Below, one piece after another: positions 8,395-18,682 of a stretch of 64,000 nt of DNA. Location of the stretch: the NCBI RefSeq assembly GCF_009792355.1, contig NZ_CP047045.1:2506501-2570500 (forward strand). The letters are read 5' to 3'. The notes below the pieces were generated by a model. That model saw only the letters and a program-made list of their open reading frames with translations. It searched no databases and was not told the DNA's origin. The first letter of the stretch is position 1, and every line of letters starts with the position of its first letter. Both the position numbers and the translations under genes were made by a program. Source of the stretch: Terricaulis silvestris (GTDB lineage Bacteria > Pseudomonadota > Alphaproteobacteria > Caulobacterales > Aquidulcibacteraceae).

Positions 8395-8409
8395 TTAAGC
8401 CCCGCTTAA
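8395..8409. promoter_or_regulatory. CtrA-type box TTAA-N7-TTAA
   Basis: TTAAGCCCCGCTTAA matches the full consensus TTAA-N7-TTAA of the cell-cycle regulator CtrA, known from Caulobacter and relatives, and is also a perfect palindrome of 6-bp arms. A third TTAA lies five bases to its left (8386-8389). It sits 63-77 bases upstream of the preferred start of the SleB-type hydrolase, a sensible place for an activator of a cell-wall enzyme used at division. Assignment to CtrA is inferred from the motif and from the presence of ccrM. Confidence 0.55.
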
Positions 8410-9013
8410 GAGCGTGCAGATTTGGGACAGATGAGCCCCAATTATCTTGCAGCAACCGCAGTCGTTTCGATCCACGAACAACCTGACGTGGACCTTGGGC
8501 GGGATACAGGCCCGACGCCTGGGGGGCGATTGACTTTTTGTTCATAGTCTCGATTTCGCCGTGTCCTGGCTGAATTCCATTGCCAGGCGCGGCGCCTCGG
8601 CCACAGGCGGAAAGCCCAATCGGGGCAAACCTTTGCGAGGAACGGGCCAGTTCACCTAACAGGCGAGAAAGGGTGCGGCGGGGGGCCGCGCCGGTCGCAG
8701 CCTGTTGCCGTAACGGCGCCTCGGCCTGCGGAGAGGCCTGGCAGACGGCGCGGAGCCGGACTTGGCGGTCGATGAGGTGGTTAAGGCGGGCGCGGCGCGC
8801 AGCGCTCCGGGCAGCCGCTTGGGACGGCTCTAAGTCTTCAGCGAACGCCACGGCGCATCCCTTGGTCGACCAGCTGGCGCTCCGTTCCCCTACCAGCCGC
8901 ATGCCTCGCGGGCGTCTGACGCACCCTTCGAGCGAACGGACGAGGCGGTAAGAGCCGACGCTAGGCTTTAGTTCCGGCGGGAACCCGAATTGTGTAATCG
9001 GGGAACCGGGCGG
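8410..9013. other. Gap between ppdK and the hydrolase gene; no supported gene
   Basis: About 600 bases between ppdK (upstream, same strand) and the CtrA-type box. On the minus strand one frame is open throughout and runs into the hydrolase, with an ATG at 8902. The translation is Ala/Arg-rich without a recognisable domain, so I treat it as a long leader rather than coding sequence. The plus strand also has an open frame (8580-8951) without a ribosome binding site or recognisable product. I see no tRNA or known small RNA here. Confidence 0.5.
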
Positions 9014-11683
<2,670 letters not shown>

Positions 11684-11698
11684 TCCGCATCCTCTTTG

Positions 11699-11820
11699 CT
11701 CCCCCGTGCACGGGGGAGCTGTCAGCACGCGAAGCGTGATGACTGAGGGGGCGGTGCGCCCGGCTGACGGACTTTCCCCCTCCGCTCGCTTCGCTCGCAC
11801 CTCCCCCGCAAGCGGGTGAG
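11699..11820. repeat. Palindromic intergenic repeat between glyS and ppdK
   Basis: The gap opens with a perfect 16-bp palindrome (CCCCCGTGCACGGGGG, 11701-11716). It continues with a GTCAGCACGCGAAGCGTGATGAC hairpin region and a GAGGGGG tail, and ends with an opposed unit (CCCCCTC, GCTCGCTTCGCTCGC, CTCCCCCGCAAGCGGG). The layout, two hairpins with G-rich and C-rich tails facing inward, resembles the other repeat pairs in the window, though the core sequence differs. It fills nearly the whole glyS-ppdK gap. Confidence 0.65.
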
Positions 11821-11822
11821 GA

Positions 11823-14072
11823 TTAGCCCTCGATCTTCGAGAAATCCGCCACGGCGGACAGCGCTTCGCGTAACCGAGAGAGCAGCAAAAGTCTATTGCG
11901 GCGCAACATGGCGTCGTCGGCGTTGACGAGGACCTTGTCGAAGAAGGCATCGACCGGCGCGCGAAGCTGGCTGAGCGCCTTCATCGCCGCGGCGAACTCT
12001 TCTTTCTCAACCGCCACGCGCGCGGCGGGGAGCGCCTTTTCCAGCGCATCATAAAGCGCCTGCTCTGCCGGTTCTTTGAGCAACTTGGCGTCGAGACCGG
12101 CGGCGAGATCGGCGTCGCTGAGGCCTTTGCCCTTCTTCTCTTCCGCCGCGAGAATGTTCGCCGCGCGCTTGTAGCCCGCGAGCAAGTTCGCGCCGTCTTC
12201 GGTTTTCAGGAACGCGTCGAGCGCTTCGACGCGCGCGACGATGCGGACGAGATCGTCGTCGACTTCTTTCGTCACGGGATTTGGCGCGAACACCGCGTCG
12301 ACGAGATCGTGGCGCTTGCCTTGCTCGCGCAGCTGAACTTTGAGGCGATCGGCTAGGAAGGCGACCAACGATCCGAACAGCTCGCTGGCGCGCTCACGAT
12401 TCTCCTCCACAAACTTCTTCGCGGCTTCGAGCGACAAATCCCGTGCAGCTCTTTCTCGCAACGCGTCGGCGGCCTCGGCGTCCCCTCCCTGCTGCAACTC
12501 TTCGGCGAGCTTCCTGCGCTCGCGAGCGGCATGAAACTCTGCGAGCGGCATAACTTTGGCAAACGCAGTTGAGAGAACCTCACCAAACTTGGGCCGCACT
12601 CCATTCTCCAGCAGAATGCGAACGACGCCAAGCGCAGCACGTCGAAGGGCGTACGGATCGCTCGATCCCGTAGGCCTTTCATCGATTGCCCAAAAGCCTG
12701 ACAACGTATCCAGTTTGTCCGCCAATGCGAGCGTCACAGCGACTTTGTCGCGCGGCACGCGGTCATTCGGCCCAAGCGGGCGGTAGTGATCCTCGATCGC
12801 GGCGGCGACGCTGTCGTGCGTGCCTTTCGTCAGCACAGAGAGCTGACGCCCCACCTGCCCTTGCAGTTCGGGGAATTCGCCGACGGTCTCCGTCACCAGA
12901 TCCATTTTGCAGAGATAGGCCGCGTCCTGCACCAGCTTCGGATCGGCGCCGGTGACGGCACAGAGTTCCTGCGCCAACGTTTTCACGCGCTCGACCTTGT
13001 CCCACACGCTGCCGAGCTTTTGGTGGAAGACGATCTTCTTCAGCTTGTCGCGGCGCTCATCGGTGAAGAGCGGCGTTGCGGTGTCGACCTTCCAGAAGAA
13101 TTGCGCATCGCTCAAGCGCGCCGAGAGCACGCGCGCGTTGCCGGCGGCGATGGCCTTGCCGCCGTCCTTGGCTTCGACGTTCGCCACCGTGATGAAGTGC
13201 GGCGCTAGACGCCCCGTCTTCGGATCGCGCACGGCGAAATATTTCTGGTGCGTGCGCATCGAGAGCCGGATCACTTCGCCGGGCAGATTGAGGAACGACG
13301 GGTCCATGTCGCCGAGCAGCGTCACCGGCCACTCGACCAGCCCCGCCACTTCTTCCAGCAGGCCGATGTCGTCGACCAGTTCGAGTTTTCTGTCGGCGCA
13401 GAGCTTCTTCGCCTGCTCCAGGATGATGCGCTTGCGCTCTTCGCGCTCGATCAGCACTTTCGCGCCGCGCAGCTTCGACACGTGGCTCGCCGCGTCGCGC
13501 ACTTCGATCGGCTCCGGCGCATGGAAGCGGTGGCCCCACGTCACCAGCTCGCTGCCCACGCCTTCGACCGCGATCTTCACGGGCTTACCATCGAACACGC
13601 AGAGAATGTTGTGCAGCGGGCGCACCCACTGCAGATCGCTAGATTGCGAGCGCATCGATTTCGGCCATGGAAACGCGCGGATGATCTCCGGGATGATCTC
13701 CTGCGCGATGGCGCTGGTCTCGCGCCCAGCGCGTTCGATGCGCGCGACGTAGAAATCGCCTTTCTTGTCGGCGACGATTTGCGCCTGATCGATCGAGCTG
13801 AGGCCGGCGCTCTTCAGGAAGCCCTGCACCGCCTCGTCCGGCGCGCCGACGCGCGGGCCTTTCTTTTCTTCGCTCATGTCCGCTGCCTTAGCCGGCAGAT
13901 CGTCGATCACCGCGCCGATGCGGCGCGGCGACGAGAACGTGTTGATCACCTTCGGCTCGAGGCCGTGGGCTTTGAGCTTTTCGCCCAGCGCGCGCGCCAG
14001 ATCCTCCTCGGCGCGCTTTTGCATGCGCGCCGGAATTTCTTCGCTGAAGAGTTCGATGAGGAGCTGGGGCAT
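11823..14072 (-). CDS. glyS: Glycyl-tRNA synthetase beta subunit
   Basis: The large subunit of the bacterial alpha2-beta2 glycyl-tRNA synthetase, needed with GlyQ to charge tRNA-Gly. The 749-residue product begins with the family signature MPQLLIELFSEEIPARMQKRAEEDL. It contains the conserved GPRVGAPDEAVQGF, RTHQKYFAVRD and ALADKLDTLSGFWAI stretches and ends in the helical anticodon-binding domain (FFDKVLVNADD). It starts 3 bases after the DUF559 gene's stop and shares an operon with glyQ; the nuclease gene separates the two subunit genes. Confidence 0.97.
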   Translation of the reverse strand: MPQLLIELFSEEIPARMQKRAEEDLARALGEKLKAHGLEPKVINTFSSPRRIGAVIDDLPAKAADMSEEKKGPRVGAPDEAVQGFLKSAGLSSIDQAQIVADKKGDFYVARIERAGRETSAIAQEIIPEIIRAFPWPKSMRSQSSDLQWVRPLHNILCVFDGKPVKIAVEGVGSELVTWGHRFHAPEPIEVRDAASHVSKLRGAKVLIEREERKRIILEQAKKLCADRKLELVDDIGLLEEVAGLVEWPVTLLGDMDPSFLNLPGEVIRLSMRTHQKYFAVRDPKTGRLAPHFITVANVEAKDGGKAIAAGNARVLSARLSDAQFFWKVDTATPLFTDERRDKLKKIVFHQKLGSVWDKVERVKTLAQELCAVTGADPKLVQDAAYLCKMDLVTETVGEFPELQGQVGRQLSVLTKGTHDSVAAAIEDHYRPLGPNDRVPRDKVAVTLALADKLDTLSGFWAIDERPTGSSDPYALRRAALGVVRILLENGVRPKFGEVLSTAFAKVMPLAEFHAARERRKLAEELQQGGDAEAADALRERAARDLSLEAAKKFVEENRERASELFGSLVAFLADRLKVQLREQGKRHDLVDAVFAPNPVTKEVDDDLVRIVARVEALDAFLKTEDGANLLAGYKRAANILAAEEKKGKGLSDADLAAGLDAKLLKEPAEQALYDALEKALPAARVAVEKEEFAAAMKALSQLRAPVDAFFDKVLVNADDAMLRRNRLLLLSRLREALSAVADFSKIEG

Positions 14073-14075
14073 GCG

Positions 14076-14630
14076 CTACTCGTCCCCCGCCCCCTCGCGG
14101 GGCGGGGTTAGGGGTGGGGGGCGATCCGACGCGCCGCTGTTCAATGCCTCGCGCACCTGGTTCACGACCCAGGCGGGGCGGTCCCAGACGTCGTTGTTCT
14201 GGAAGCGCAGAACTCTGAAGCCGTTGGCGATCGCGTGAATCGTTTTCGCTTTGTCGTTTTCCTGCACGTCGGCTTGCTCGTGGATCGAGCCGTCAATCTC
14301 GATGAGCAAGCGGGCGGAATACCAGCCGAAGTCGAAGACATAGTCATCGACGGCGACCTCCTTGCGGAAGTGCGCGCCTTCGATGCTGCGAAGGAGATCG
14401 CGCAGCTCCTTTTCGGAGGGCGTCAGTTCCTTGCGCAAGCGTTGCGCGCGAAGATTCGTGCGCGTCCGATCCTTTTGGCGTGTTACTGCGTCTGGGTCTG
14501 GGTCTGGCGACCAGCCATGGCCGAGTTTGCTGTGCTTGGCTTCAGGCAGCTGAGCGTTTGAACGCCCCCCACCCCCTGCCCCCGCCCCGCGAGGGGGCGG
14601 GGGTGCGCTTGTTTCGTCTTGCGGCGTCAT
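14076..14630 (-). CDS. DUF559 endonuclease-like protein inserted between glyQ and glyS
   Basis: A 184-residue protein whose core (about residues 55-165) is a DUF559 domain, related to very-short-patch-repair-like nucleases: [46 protein letters not shown], and [14 protein letters not shown]. The E/D residues of VDDYVFDF and LIEIDGSIH are the likely metal ligands. Residues about 10-23 (Pro/Gly-rich) and 170-183 ([12 protein letters not shown]) are translated from the two inverted repeat units at 14563-14603 and 14084-14123, so both ends are repeat-derived. The ATG at 14630 overlaps the glyQ stop by four bases (ATGA). Substrate and role are unknown. Confidence 0.88.
   Translation of the reverse strand: MTPQDETSAPPPPRGAGAGGGGRSNAQLPEAKHSKLGHGWSPDPDPDAVTRQKDRTRTNLRAQRLRKELTPSEKELRDLLRSIEGAHFRKEVAVDDYVFDFGWYSARLLIEIDGSIHEQADVQENDKAKTIHAIANGFRVLRFQNNDVWDRPAWVVNQVREALNSGASDRPPPLTPPREGAGDE
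14084..14123 (+). repeat. Hairpin repeat unit, left copy flanking the DUF559 gene
   Basis: A CCGCCCC/GGGGCGG hairpin around CTCGC followed by the tail GGTTAGGGGTGGGGGGCG. It is nearly identical, in opposite orientation, to the unit at 14563-14603. It lies within the last codons of the DUF559 gene with its tail pointing into that gene. Confidence 0.8.
14563..14603 (-). repeat. Hairpin repeat unit, right copy flanking the DUF559 gene
   Basis: Read on the minus strand, this unit has the same hairpin (CCGCCCC, CTCGC, GGGGCGG) and a GGGGTGGGGGGCG tail as the unit at 14084-14123, differing by a few bases. It lies in the first codons of the DUF559 gene with its tail pointing inward, so the nuclease domain sits between two inward-facing units. 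Confidence 0.8.
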
Positions 14631-15502
14631 GTTTGTGACTCCGCCCATTGTTGCGCGCATCCCTTCGCCAGATCGCGCACGCGGGCGATGAAGCTTTGTC
14701 GCTCTGTGGGCGACACGACGCCGCGCGCGTCGAGCAAGTTGAACAGGTGGCTGGCCTTCAGTGTGTAGTCGAACGCCGGGAGCACGGCGCCGGCTTCGAG
14801 CAGGCGCTTTGCCGTGGATTCGGCGTCGTTGAACCAGCGCAGATTCTGCTCGGGCTCGCTGAGCTCGAAATTGAAGCGCGATTGTTGCTTTTCGTTTTCG
14901 AGGAAGACGTCGCGATACTTCACGGGGTACGGCGAGTCTGGATCGTTGAACGGGAGATCGAACACGTTGTCGACGCTGAAGACGTACATCGCCAGGCGCT
15001 CAAGCCCGTAGGTGAGTTCGCCGCTGACTGGGCGCACGTCTAGGCCGCCGACTTGTTGGAAGTAGGTGTACTGGCTCACTTCCATACCATCGCACCAGAC
15101 TTCCCAACCCAAGCCCCAGGCGCCGACGGTCGGGTTTTCCCAATCGTCTTCGACGAAGCGGATGTCGTGCAGCAGCGGATCGATGCCGATGCGCTCGAGC
15201 GAGTTGAGATAGAGCTGCTGCAGGTCCGGCGGGTTCGGCTTCAAGATCACTTGGAACTGGTAATAGTGCTGCAGCCGGTTCGGGTTCTCGCCGTAGCGGC
15301 CATCCTTCGGACGTCGCGACGGTTGAACGTACGCTGCGCGCCACGGTTTGGGGCCGAGCGCCCGGAGCGTGGTGGCGGGGTGCAGCGTGCCGGCGCCGAC
15401 TTGCTCGTCGTACGGCTGCAGGATCGCGCAACCCTGCTCGGCCCAGTAGTTCTGGAGCGTCAGGATCACGTCCTGGAAGCAGCGGGGCGCTTTGTTGGCC
15501 AT
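14627..15502 (-). CDS. glyQ: Glycyl-tRNA synthetase alpha subunit
   Basis: The catalytic subunit forming glycyl-adenylate with GlyS. The 291-residue product shows the class II stretches of the family: [75 protein letters not shown], and [22 protein letters not shown]. The start is placed at the ATG at 15502 ([11 protein letters not shown]), since family members begin close to CFQD; an in-frame TTG lies at 15538. Its stop overlaps the start of the DUF559 gene, placing the nuclease inside the glyQ-glyS operon. Confidence 0.96.
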   Translation of the reverse strand: MANKAPRCFQDVILTLQNYWAEQGCAILQPYDEQVGAGTLHPATTLRALGPKPWRAAYVQPSRRPKDGRYGENPNRLQHYYQFQVILKPNPPDLQQLYLNSLERIGIDPLLHDIRFVEDDWENPTVGAWGLGWEVWCDGMEVSQYTYFQQVGGLDVRPVSGELTYGLERLAMYVFSVDNVFDLPFNDPDSPYPVKYRDVFLENEKQQSRFNFELSEPEQNLRWFNDAESTAKRLLEAGAVLPAFDYTLKASHLFNLLDARGVVSPTERQSFIARVRDLAKGCAQQWAESQT

Positions 15503-15542
15503 GGGCGGACGCGTAACGGCGCCCGCCCCTTTTCTCAATGGC

Positions 15543-16466
15543 CTAGCGGAGGAATTCCTCGACTGCCGCCGCGAATGCGGTCGGATTGTCCAGCGGCACG
15601 AAGTGGAAGCTCTGGTCGATCTTCACCAGGCGATGGTTCGGCAATGGTGCGTAGAGCGCGGTGTAGAACCCAGTGATCGCCGCTTCCGGCGCGATCGCGG
15701 GATCGTTTGCATAGACGATGGTGATTGGCGTTTGGATCGACGCGAGATCGCCGCGAAGGTCGGTGGTCATCACGTCGTACATGCCGCGCGCAACGGCGGA
15801 GCGGTCTGAGTTCAGTGACCACTGAAACACCGTGAAGCGCAGCGTTTCGGTGCGCACGAGACGGTTCATCATCCCCATTTGGCCGGCGAAGAACTCTTCG
15901 GCGCTCTGAGCCATCAAGCGATCGCGCAAAGCGGCGGCTTGCGGCGTGATGCTGGCGACCGTCGCGTTGGGATCGATCAGCAGCGAGAAGAACGGCAGCG
16001 CATCGACGACCATGATGCGGCCGACGTTGCTCGGATGATTCTTCGCCAGCATCAGCGCCGAAACGCCGCCAAGCGAATGGCCGATGACGGCGGGGCGCGT
16101 CATGTGGTTGTGTTCGATGTAGGTGTTTAGCTCTTCCACGAACGGCGCAACGATGGGGCCATCGCCCGCAGCCGCGCCGACCGGTTCGCCGCCGAAGCCC
16201 GCGAGTTGGATCGCGTGGACGCGATGCGTCGCTGAGAGTTGCGCGACGGTCGCGTCCCAAACGTCGCGTGATGAGGCGAGGCCTGGGATTAGGATCACGT
16301 CCGGTCCCTGCCCTGTGATTTCGACGCTGAAGCGCGTCGGCGTGAACAGCGTCGCTTCCGGCGTTGGTTCGCGTTGGCTTGTGGCTTGCGGATCGCTTGC
16401 GCTGGCGCAGCCGATGAGCGCGGCGATTGCCGCCATGGCGAAGGCTTTGCGTGTCATGCTCAGCAT
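15543..16466 (-). CDS. Alpha/beta hydrolase lipoprotein
   Basis: A 307-residue alpha/beta-hydrolase fold protein with a lipoprotein signal ([13 protein letters not shown], lipidated Cys near residue 20), so it should act in the periplasm. The oxyanion region is [14 protein letters not shown], the nucleophile elbow GHSLGG (Ser near residue 128), and the catalytic His is probably in [10 protein letters not shown] near the C-terminus; the acid is likely the Asp of YANDPAIAP. The substrate is unknown. An ATG at 16466 is chosen because AAGGGA is well spaced from it; the ATG at 16472 is too close. It lies downstream of the HTH regulator operon on the same strand. Confidence 0.88.
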   Translation of the reverse strand: MLSMTRKAFAMAAIAALIGCASASDPQATSQREPTPEATLFTPTRFSVEITGQGPDVILIPGLASSRDVWDATVAQLSATHRVHAIQLAGFGGEPVGAAAGDGPIVAPFVEELNTYIEHNHMTRPAVIGHSLGGVSALMLAKNHPSNVGRIMVVDALPFFSLLIDPNATVASITPQAAALRDRLMAQSAEEFFAGQMGMMNRLVRTETLRFTVFQWSLNSDRSAVARGMYDVMTTDLRGDLASIQTPITIVYANDPAIAPEAAITGFYTALYAPLPNHRLVKIDQSFHFVPLDNPTAFAAAVEEFLR

Positions 16467-16520
16467 GGTCATTTCCCTTGGATATTGCGCGTCTCTTTGC
16501 GCGCTTGGTGTGACAGGCGT

Positions 16521-16733
16521 TTATTCGGCGGCTTGAGCGGTTTCGTCGGCGCTGAAGATCTGCTCGATCGGCAGACCGAACAGCTGGGCGATTTTGAACG
16601 CAAGCGGGAGCGATGGATCGTACTTGCCGGTCTCGATCGCGTTCACGCTCTGGCGTGAGACGTCGAGCTTCTCGGCGAGATCGGCCTGACTCCAGTTGCG
16701 CTCGGCGCGCAGCACTTTGAGACGGTTTCTCAT
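16521..16733 (-). CDS. Small XRE-family HTH transcriptional regulator
   Basis: A 70-residue Cro/XRE-type regulator consisting almost entirely of the helix-turn-helix domain (WSQADLAEKLDVSRQSVNAIETGKYDPSLPLAFKIAQLFG). Such stand-alone regulators usually repress their own operon. It is the third gene of a compact unit: its ATG overlaps the stop of the membrane protein gene by four bases (ATGA), which in turn overlaps a 42-residue ORF. Likely binding sites are the GTCAA-containing inverted repeats at 17286-17333 upstream of the unit. Confidence 0.92.
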   Translation of the reverse strand: MRNRLKVLRAERNWSQADLAEKLDVSRQSVNAIETGKYDPSLPLAFKIAQLFGLPIEQIFSADETAQAAE

Positions 16734-17140
16734 TTGTAGCGCAGCCGTATGATGCACGCGGCCAGACCCCACGTACCAATAAGCGCCGGGAACACCCAGA
16801 TCAGCGGCAGATGCGGGAAGTCGGCCCATTCTTCGAGGAAGCCATATGCGAACGAGCCAAAGCCGACGATTGCGGCGGCGATCAGGATCGCGTCGGTTTG
16901 AATGCGGCGCTGGAATTCGTCGATGCCGCGCAGGAATGTCGCGTAGGCGCGCAGCATGAGGAGCGCGGGTAGCAGCGGCGCGAGCGATGCGGCGATGACG
17001 GCCCATTGCGGCAGATCGAGATTCCGGACCGCGTAGGCGCCGGCGAACACGAAGACGGAATAGATGCCCGCCGCGGTCAGCATCTCGCGCGTGTAGCGCC
17101 GGCCGACGGCCTTGGCGCTGCTGGATTCGTTCGCGCTCAT
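16730..17140 (-). CDS. Four-helix membrane protein paired with the HTH regulator
   Basis: A 136-residue protein with four predicted membrane helices (around AGIYSVFVFAGAYAV, VIAASLAPLLPALLMLRAY, ILIAAAIVGFGSFAYGF and LIWVFPALIGTWGLAACII). An amphipathic stretch FLRGIDEFQRRIQTD lies between helices two and three. I recognise no functional domain. Similar small membrane proteins are often encoded next to single-domain XRE regulators and may sense a signal for them. The start has a good GAGGAGA ribosome binding site, and the gene overlaps its neighbours on both sides by four bases. Confidence 0.85.
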   Translation of the reverse strand: MSANESSSAKAVGRRYTREMLTAAGIYSVFVFAGAYAVRNLDLPQWAVIAASLAPLLPALLMLRAYATFLRGIDEFQRRIQTDAILIAAAIVGFGSFAYGFLEEWADFPHLPLIWVFPALIGTWGLAACIIRLRYK

Positions 17141-17265
17141 TGCGCTGTCTCCTCGATGGCGACGATCGGTGTGTGCGGTTCATGCTGGTTCGAACTGACG
17201 CCTGTTGCGGCGACAATCGCCACGATCACGGCGATCTGGGTTGAGGGTTTCCATCGGCAGAGCAT
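17137..17265 (-). CDS. 42-residue single-pass membrane peptide heading the HTH operon
   Basis: A small ORF beginning MLCRWKPSTQ with one hydrophobic helix (IAVIVAIVAATGVS) and a polar tail with two His residues (NQHEPHTPIVAIEETAQ). GGAGGA stands four bases before the ATG, an excellent ribosome binding site, and the stop TGA overlaps the ATG of the next gene by four bases (ATGA). These features argue for real translation. The function is unknown; it could be a leader for translational coupling or a small membrane partner of the downstream protein. Confidence 0.65.
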   Translation of the reverse strand: MLCRWKPSTQIAVIVAIVAATGVSSNQHEPHTPIVAIEETAQ

Positions 17266-17285
17266 TCCGTCCTCCATCAAGCGAG

Positions 17286-17333
17286 CTTGTCTCGTTGACA
17301 AGGATACTTGACCATTCTGAACTGAATGTCAAG
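17286..17333. promoter_or_regulatory. Clustered GTCAA inverted repeats, candidate operator and promoter
   Basis: Two inverted repeats lie just upstream of the 42-residue ORF: CTTGTC/GACAAG around a 5-base spacer (17286-17302), and CTTGAC/GTCAAG around a 15-base spacer with further ATTC/GAAT symmetry (17307-17333). On the minus strand the second contains TTGACA, a -35-like element. Repeated half-sites of the same type suggest autoregulation by the small HTH protein encoded at the end of the unit. The region also precedes rnhB on the other strand. Confidence 0.5.
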
Positions 17334-17401
17334 CGACTTTGACAAAATGTCGGCTGTCCTTGCCGTTTGCCCTCGGCTTGGAATCCGCACCATGCTGGGC
17401 G

Positions 17402-17986
17402 ATGGCGATTTGTGGGATCGATGAGGCTGGGCGCGGGCCGCTGGCGGGACCGGTGGTGGCCGCGGCGGTGATCTTGCCGAAGAAGGGCCGGCCCAAGGGG
17501 CTGGACGATTCCAAGCAATTGAGCGCCGAGGCGCGCGAAGAGTTGGCGGAGAAGATCCGCGCTTGCGCAATTGTTGGCGTGGGCGTCGCTAGCGTCGAGG
17601 AGATCGATCGCTTCAACATTCTGCGCGCTTCGCACATGGCGATGGTACGGGCGTTTGAGGCGCTGAGCGAGACGCCGGTGGCGGCTTTGGTCGATGGCAA
17701 CATGGCGCCGGACCTACCCTGCGCGATTGAATGGGTGATCGACGGCGATGTGATTGTGCCAGTGATTTCGGCGGCGTCGATCATCGCAAAAGTCGAGCGC
17801 GACCGGATGATGAGTGCGCTGTGCATTGAGTATCCGGGCTACGCCTTCTCCAAGCACAAGGGCTATGCGACGCCAGAGCATCAGCGCGCGTTGGCGGAGC
17901 TTGGGCCCTGCGCCATTCACCGGCGCAGTTTTAAGCCGGTGCAGGACGCGTTGCAGCGCCAGAGCGAACTGAAGTTCGCGTCTTAG
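17402..17986 (+). CDS. rnhB: Ribonuclease HII
   Basis: Removes ribonucleotides and RNA primers from RNA-DNA hybrids. The 194-residue product starts with the catalytic motif AICGIDEAGRGPLAGPVVAAAV (Asp and Glu of DEAGRG at residues 6-7). It contains LDDSKQLS, the third acidic residue in ALVDGNMAPDLP, and ISAASIIAKVERDRMM with the fourth. The start is the ATG immediately before the motif, matching family length. Adjacency of rnhB and ccrM is common in alphaproteobacteria; here two membrane-protein genes separate them. The stop codon overlaps that of the convergent TMEM175-type gene. Confidence 0.95.
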   Translation: MAICGIDEAGRGPLAGPVVAAAVILPKKGRPKGLDDSKQLSAEAREELAEKIRACAIVGVGVASVEEIDRFNILRASHMAMVRAFEALSETPVAALVDGNMAPDLPCAIEWVIDGDVIVPVISAASIIAKVERDRMMSALCIEYPGYAFSKHKGYATPEHQRALAELGPCAIHRRSFKPVQDALQRQSELKFAS

Positions 17987-18624
17987 GCCTTTACAGGCTT
18001 CGGCGCGCGATAGAACACGCGGCCCAGCATCATAATCGGGAACATGATGAAGGCGGCGAACCGCGCTGGCCACACTTGGTCGGTCGCGCAGAAGTAGACA
18101 CCCGCGAGAAACGCGATCACCGGCGCGAGTGATTGCGTTAAACGGAAGAGCCATTCGCCCATGCTGATCCCACCGATCAGGCGACCACCGTCGCGCGCAG
18201 CGACCAAGAACGTCAGCGTCATCGAGGAAGCGGTGGCGGCGCTGACCCACCAGTAGAATTGCAGCGCATCCATATCGGCGAAGTTCTCGCCGAAGACCGC
18301 GCTCGCGAACGGCAGCAGCGTTATCGAAGCAAGCAATAGGAGATTGCAGATCGCCGTCGGCCAATCGAAATGGGTGAGCTTGCGCATCACGCGCATGTGG
18401 ATCAGCCACCAGAGTCCGATTAACGCGAAGCTGAGGCCGAAGGCGAAGAATTGAGCGCCCATCGCCGCAAGCGCCGGCCACAAACCGCTTTCGTGAATCT
18501 CGGGCGCGTGCAGCTCGATGGCAAGCAGCGTGAGTACGATAGCGAACACCGCATCGGAGAAGAACAGCATGCGATCCACCATGCGGGCGTCGGGCCCTTG
18601 CGCTGCGCTTTCGTGATGTGACAT
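17983..18624 (-). CDS. TMEM175 (DUF1211) family membrane protein, probable potassium channel
   Basis: A 213-residue membrane protein with the family hallmark RMLFFSDAVFAIVLTLLAIEL (FSD motif) in its first helix and about six predicted helices in total. Bacterial TMEM175 homologues are potassium-permeable channels formed from such six-helix subunits. GGGGAGG stands well placed before the ATG at 18624; the longer open frame upstream lacks a ribosome binding site. The gene is convergent with rnhB, with overlapping stop codons, and divergent from the membrane protein gene starting at 18683. Confidence 0.88.
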   Translation of the reverse strand: MSHHESAAQGPDARMVDRMLFFSDAVFAIVLTLLAIELHAPEIHESGLWPALAAMGAQFFAFGLSFALIGLWWLIHMRVMRKLTHFDWPTAICNLLLLASITLLPFASAVFGENFADMDALQFYWWVSAATASSMTLTFLVAARDGGRLIGGISMGEWLFRLTQSLAPVIAFLAGVYFCATDQVWPARFAAFIMFPIMMLGRVFYRAPKPVKA

Positions 18625-18682
18625 CGCTGCCTCCCCTGCGGCGAAACGTATCGCGCGCTGTTGCATTCGTGAAGCAATTGCA

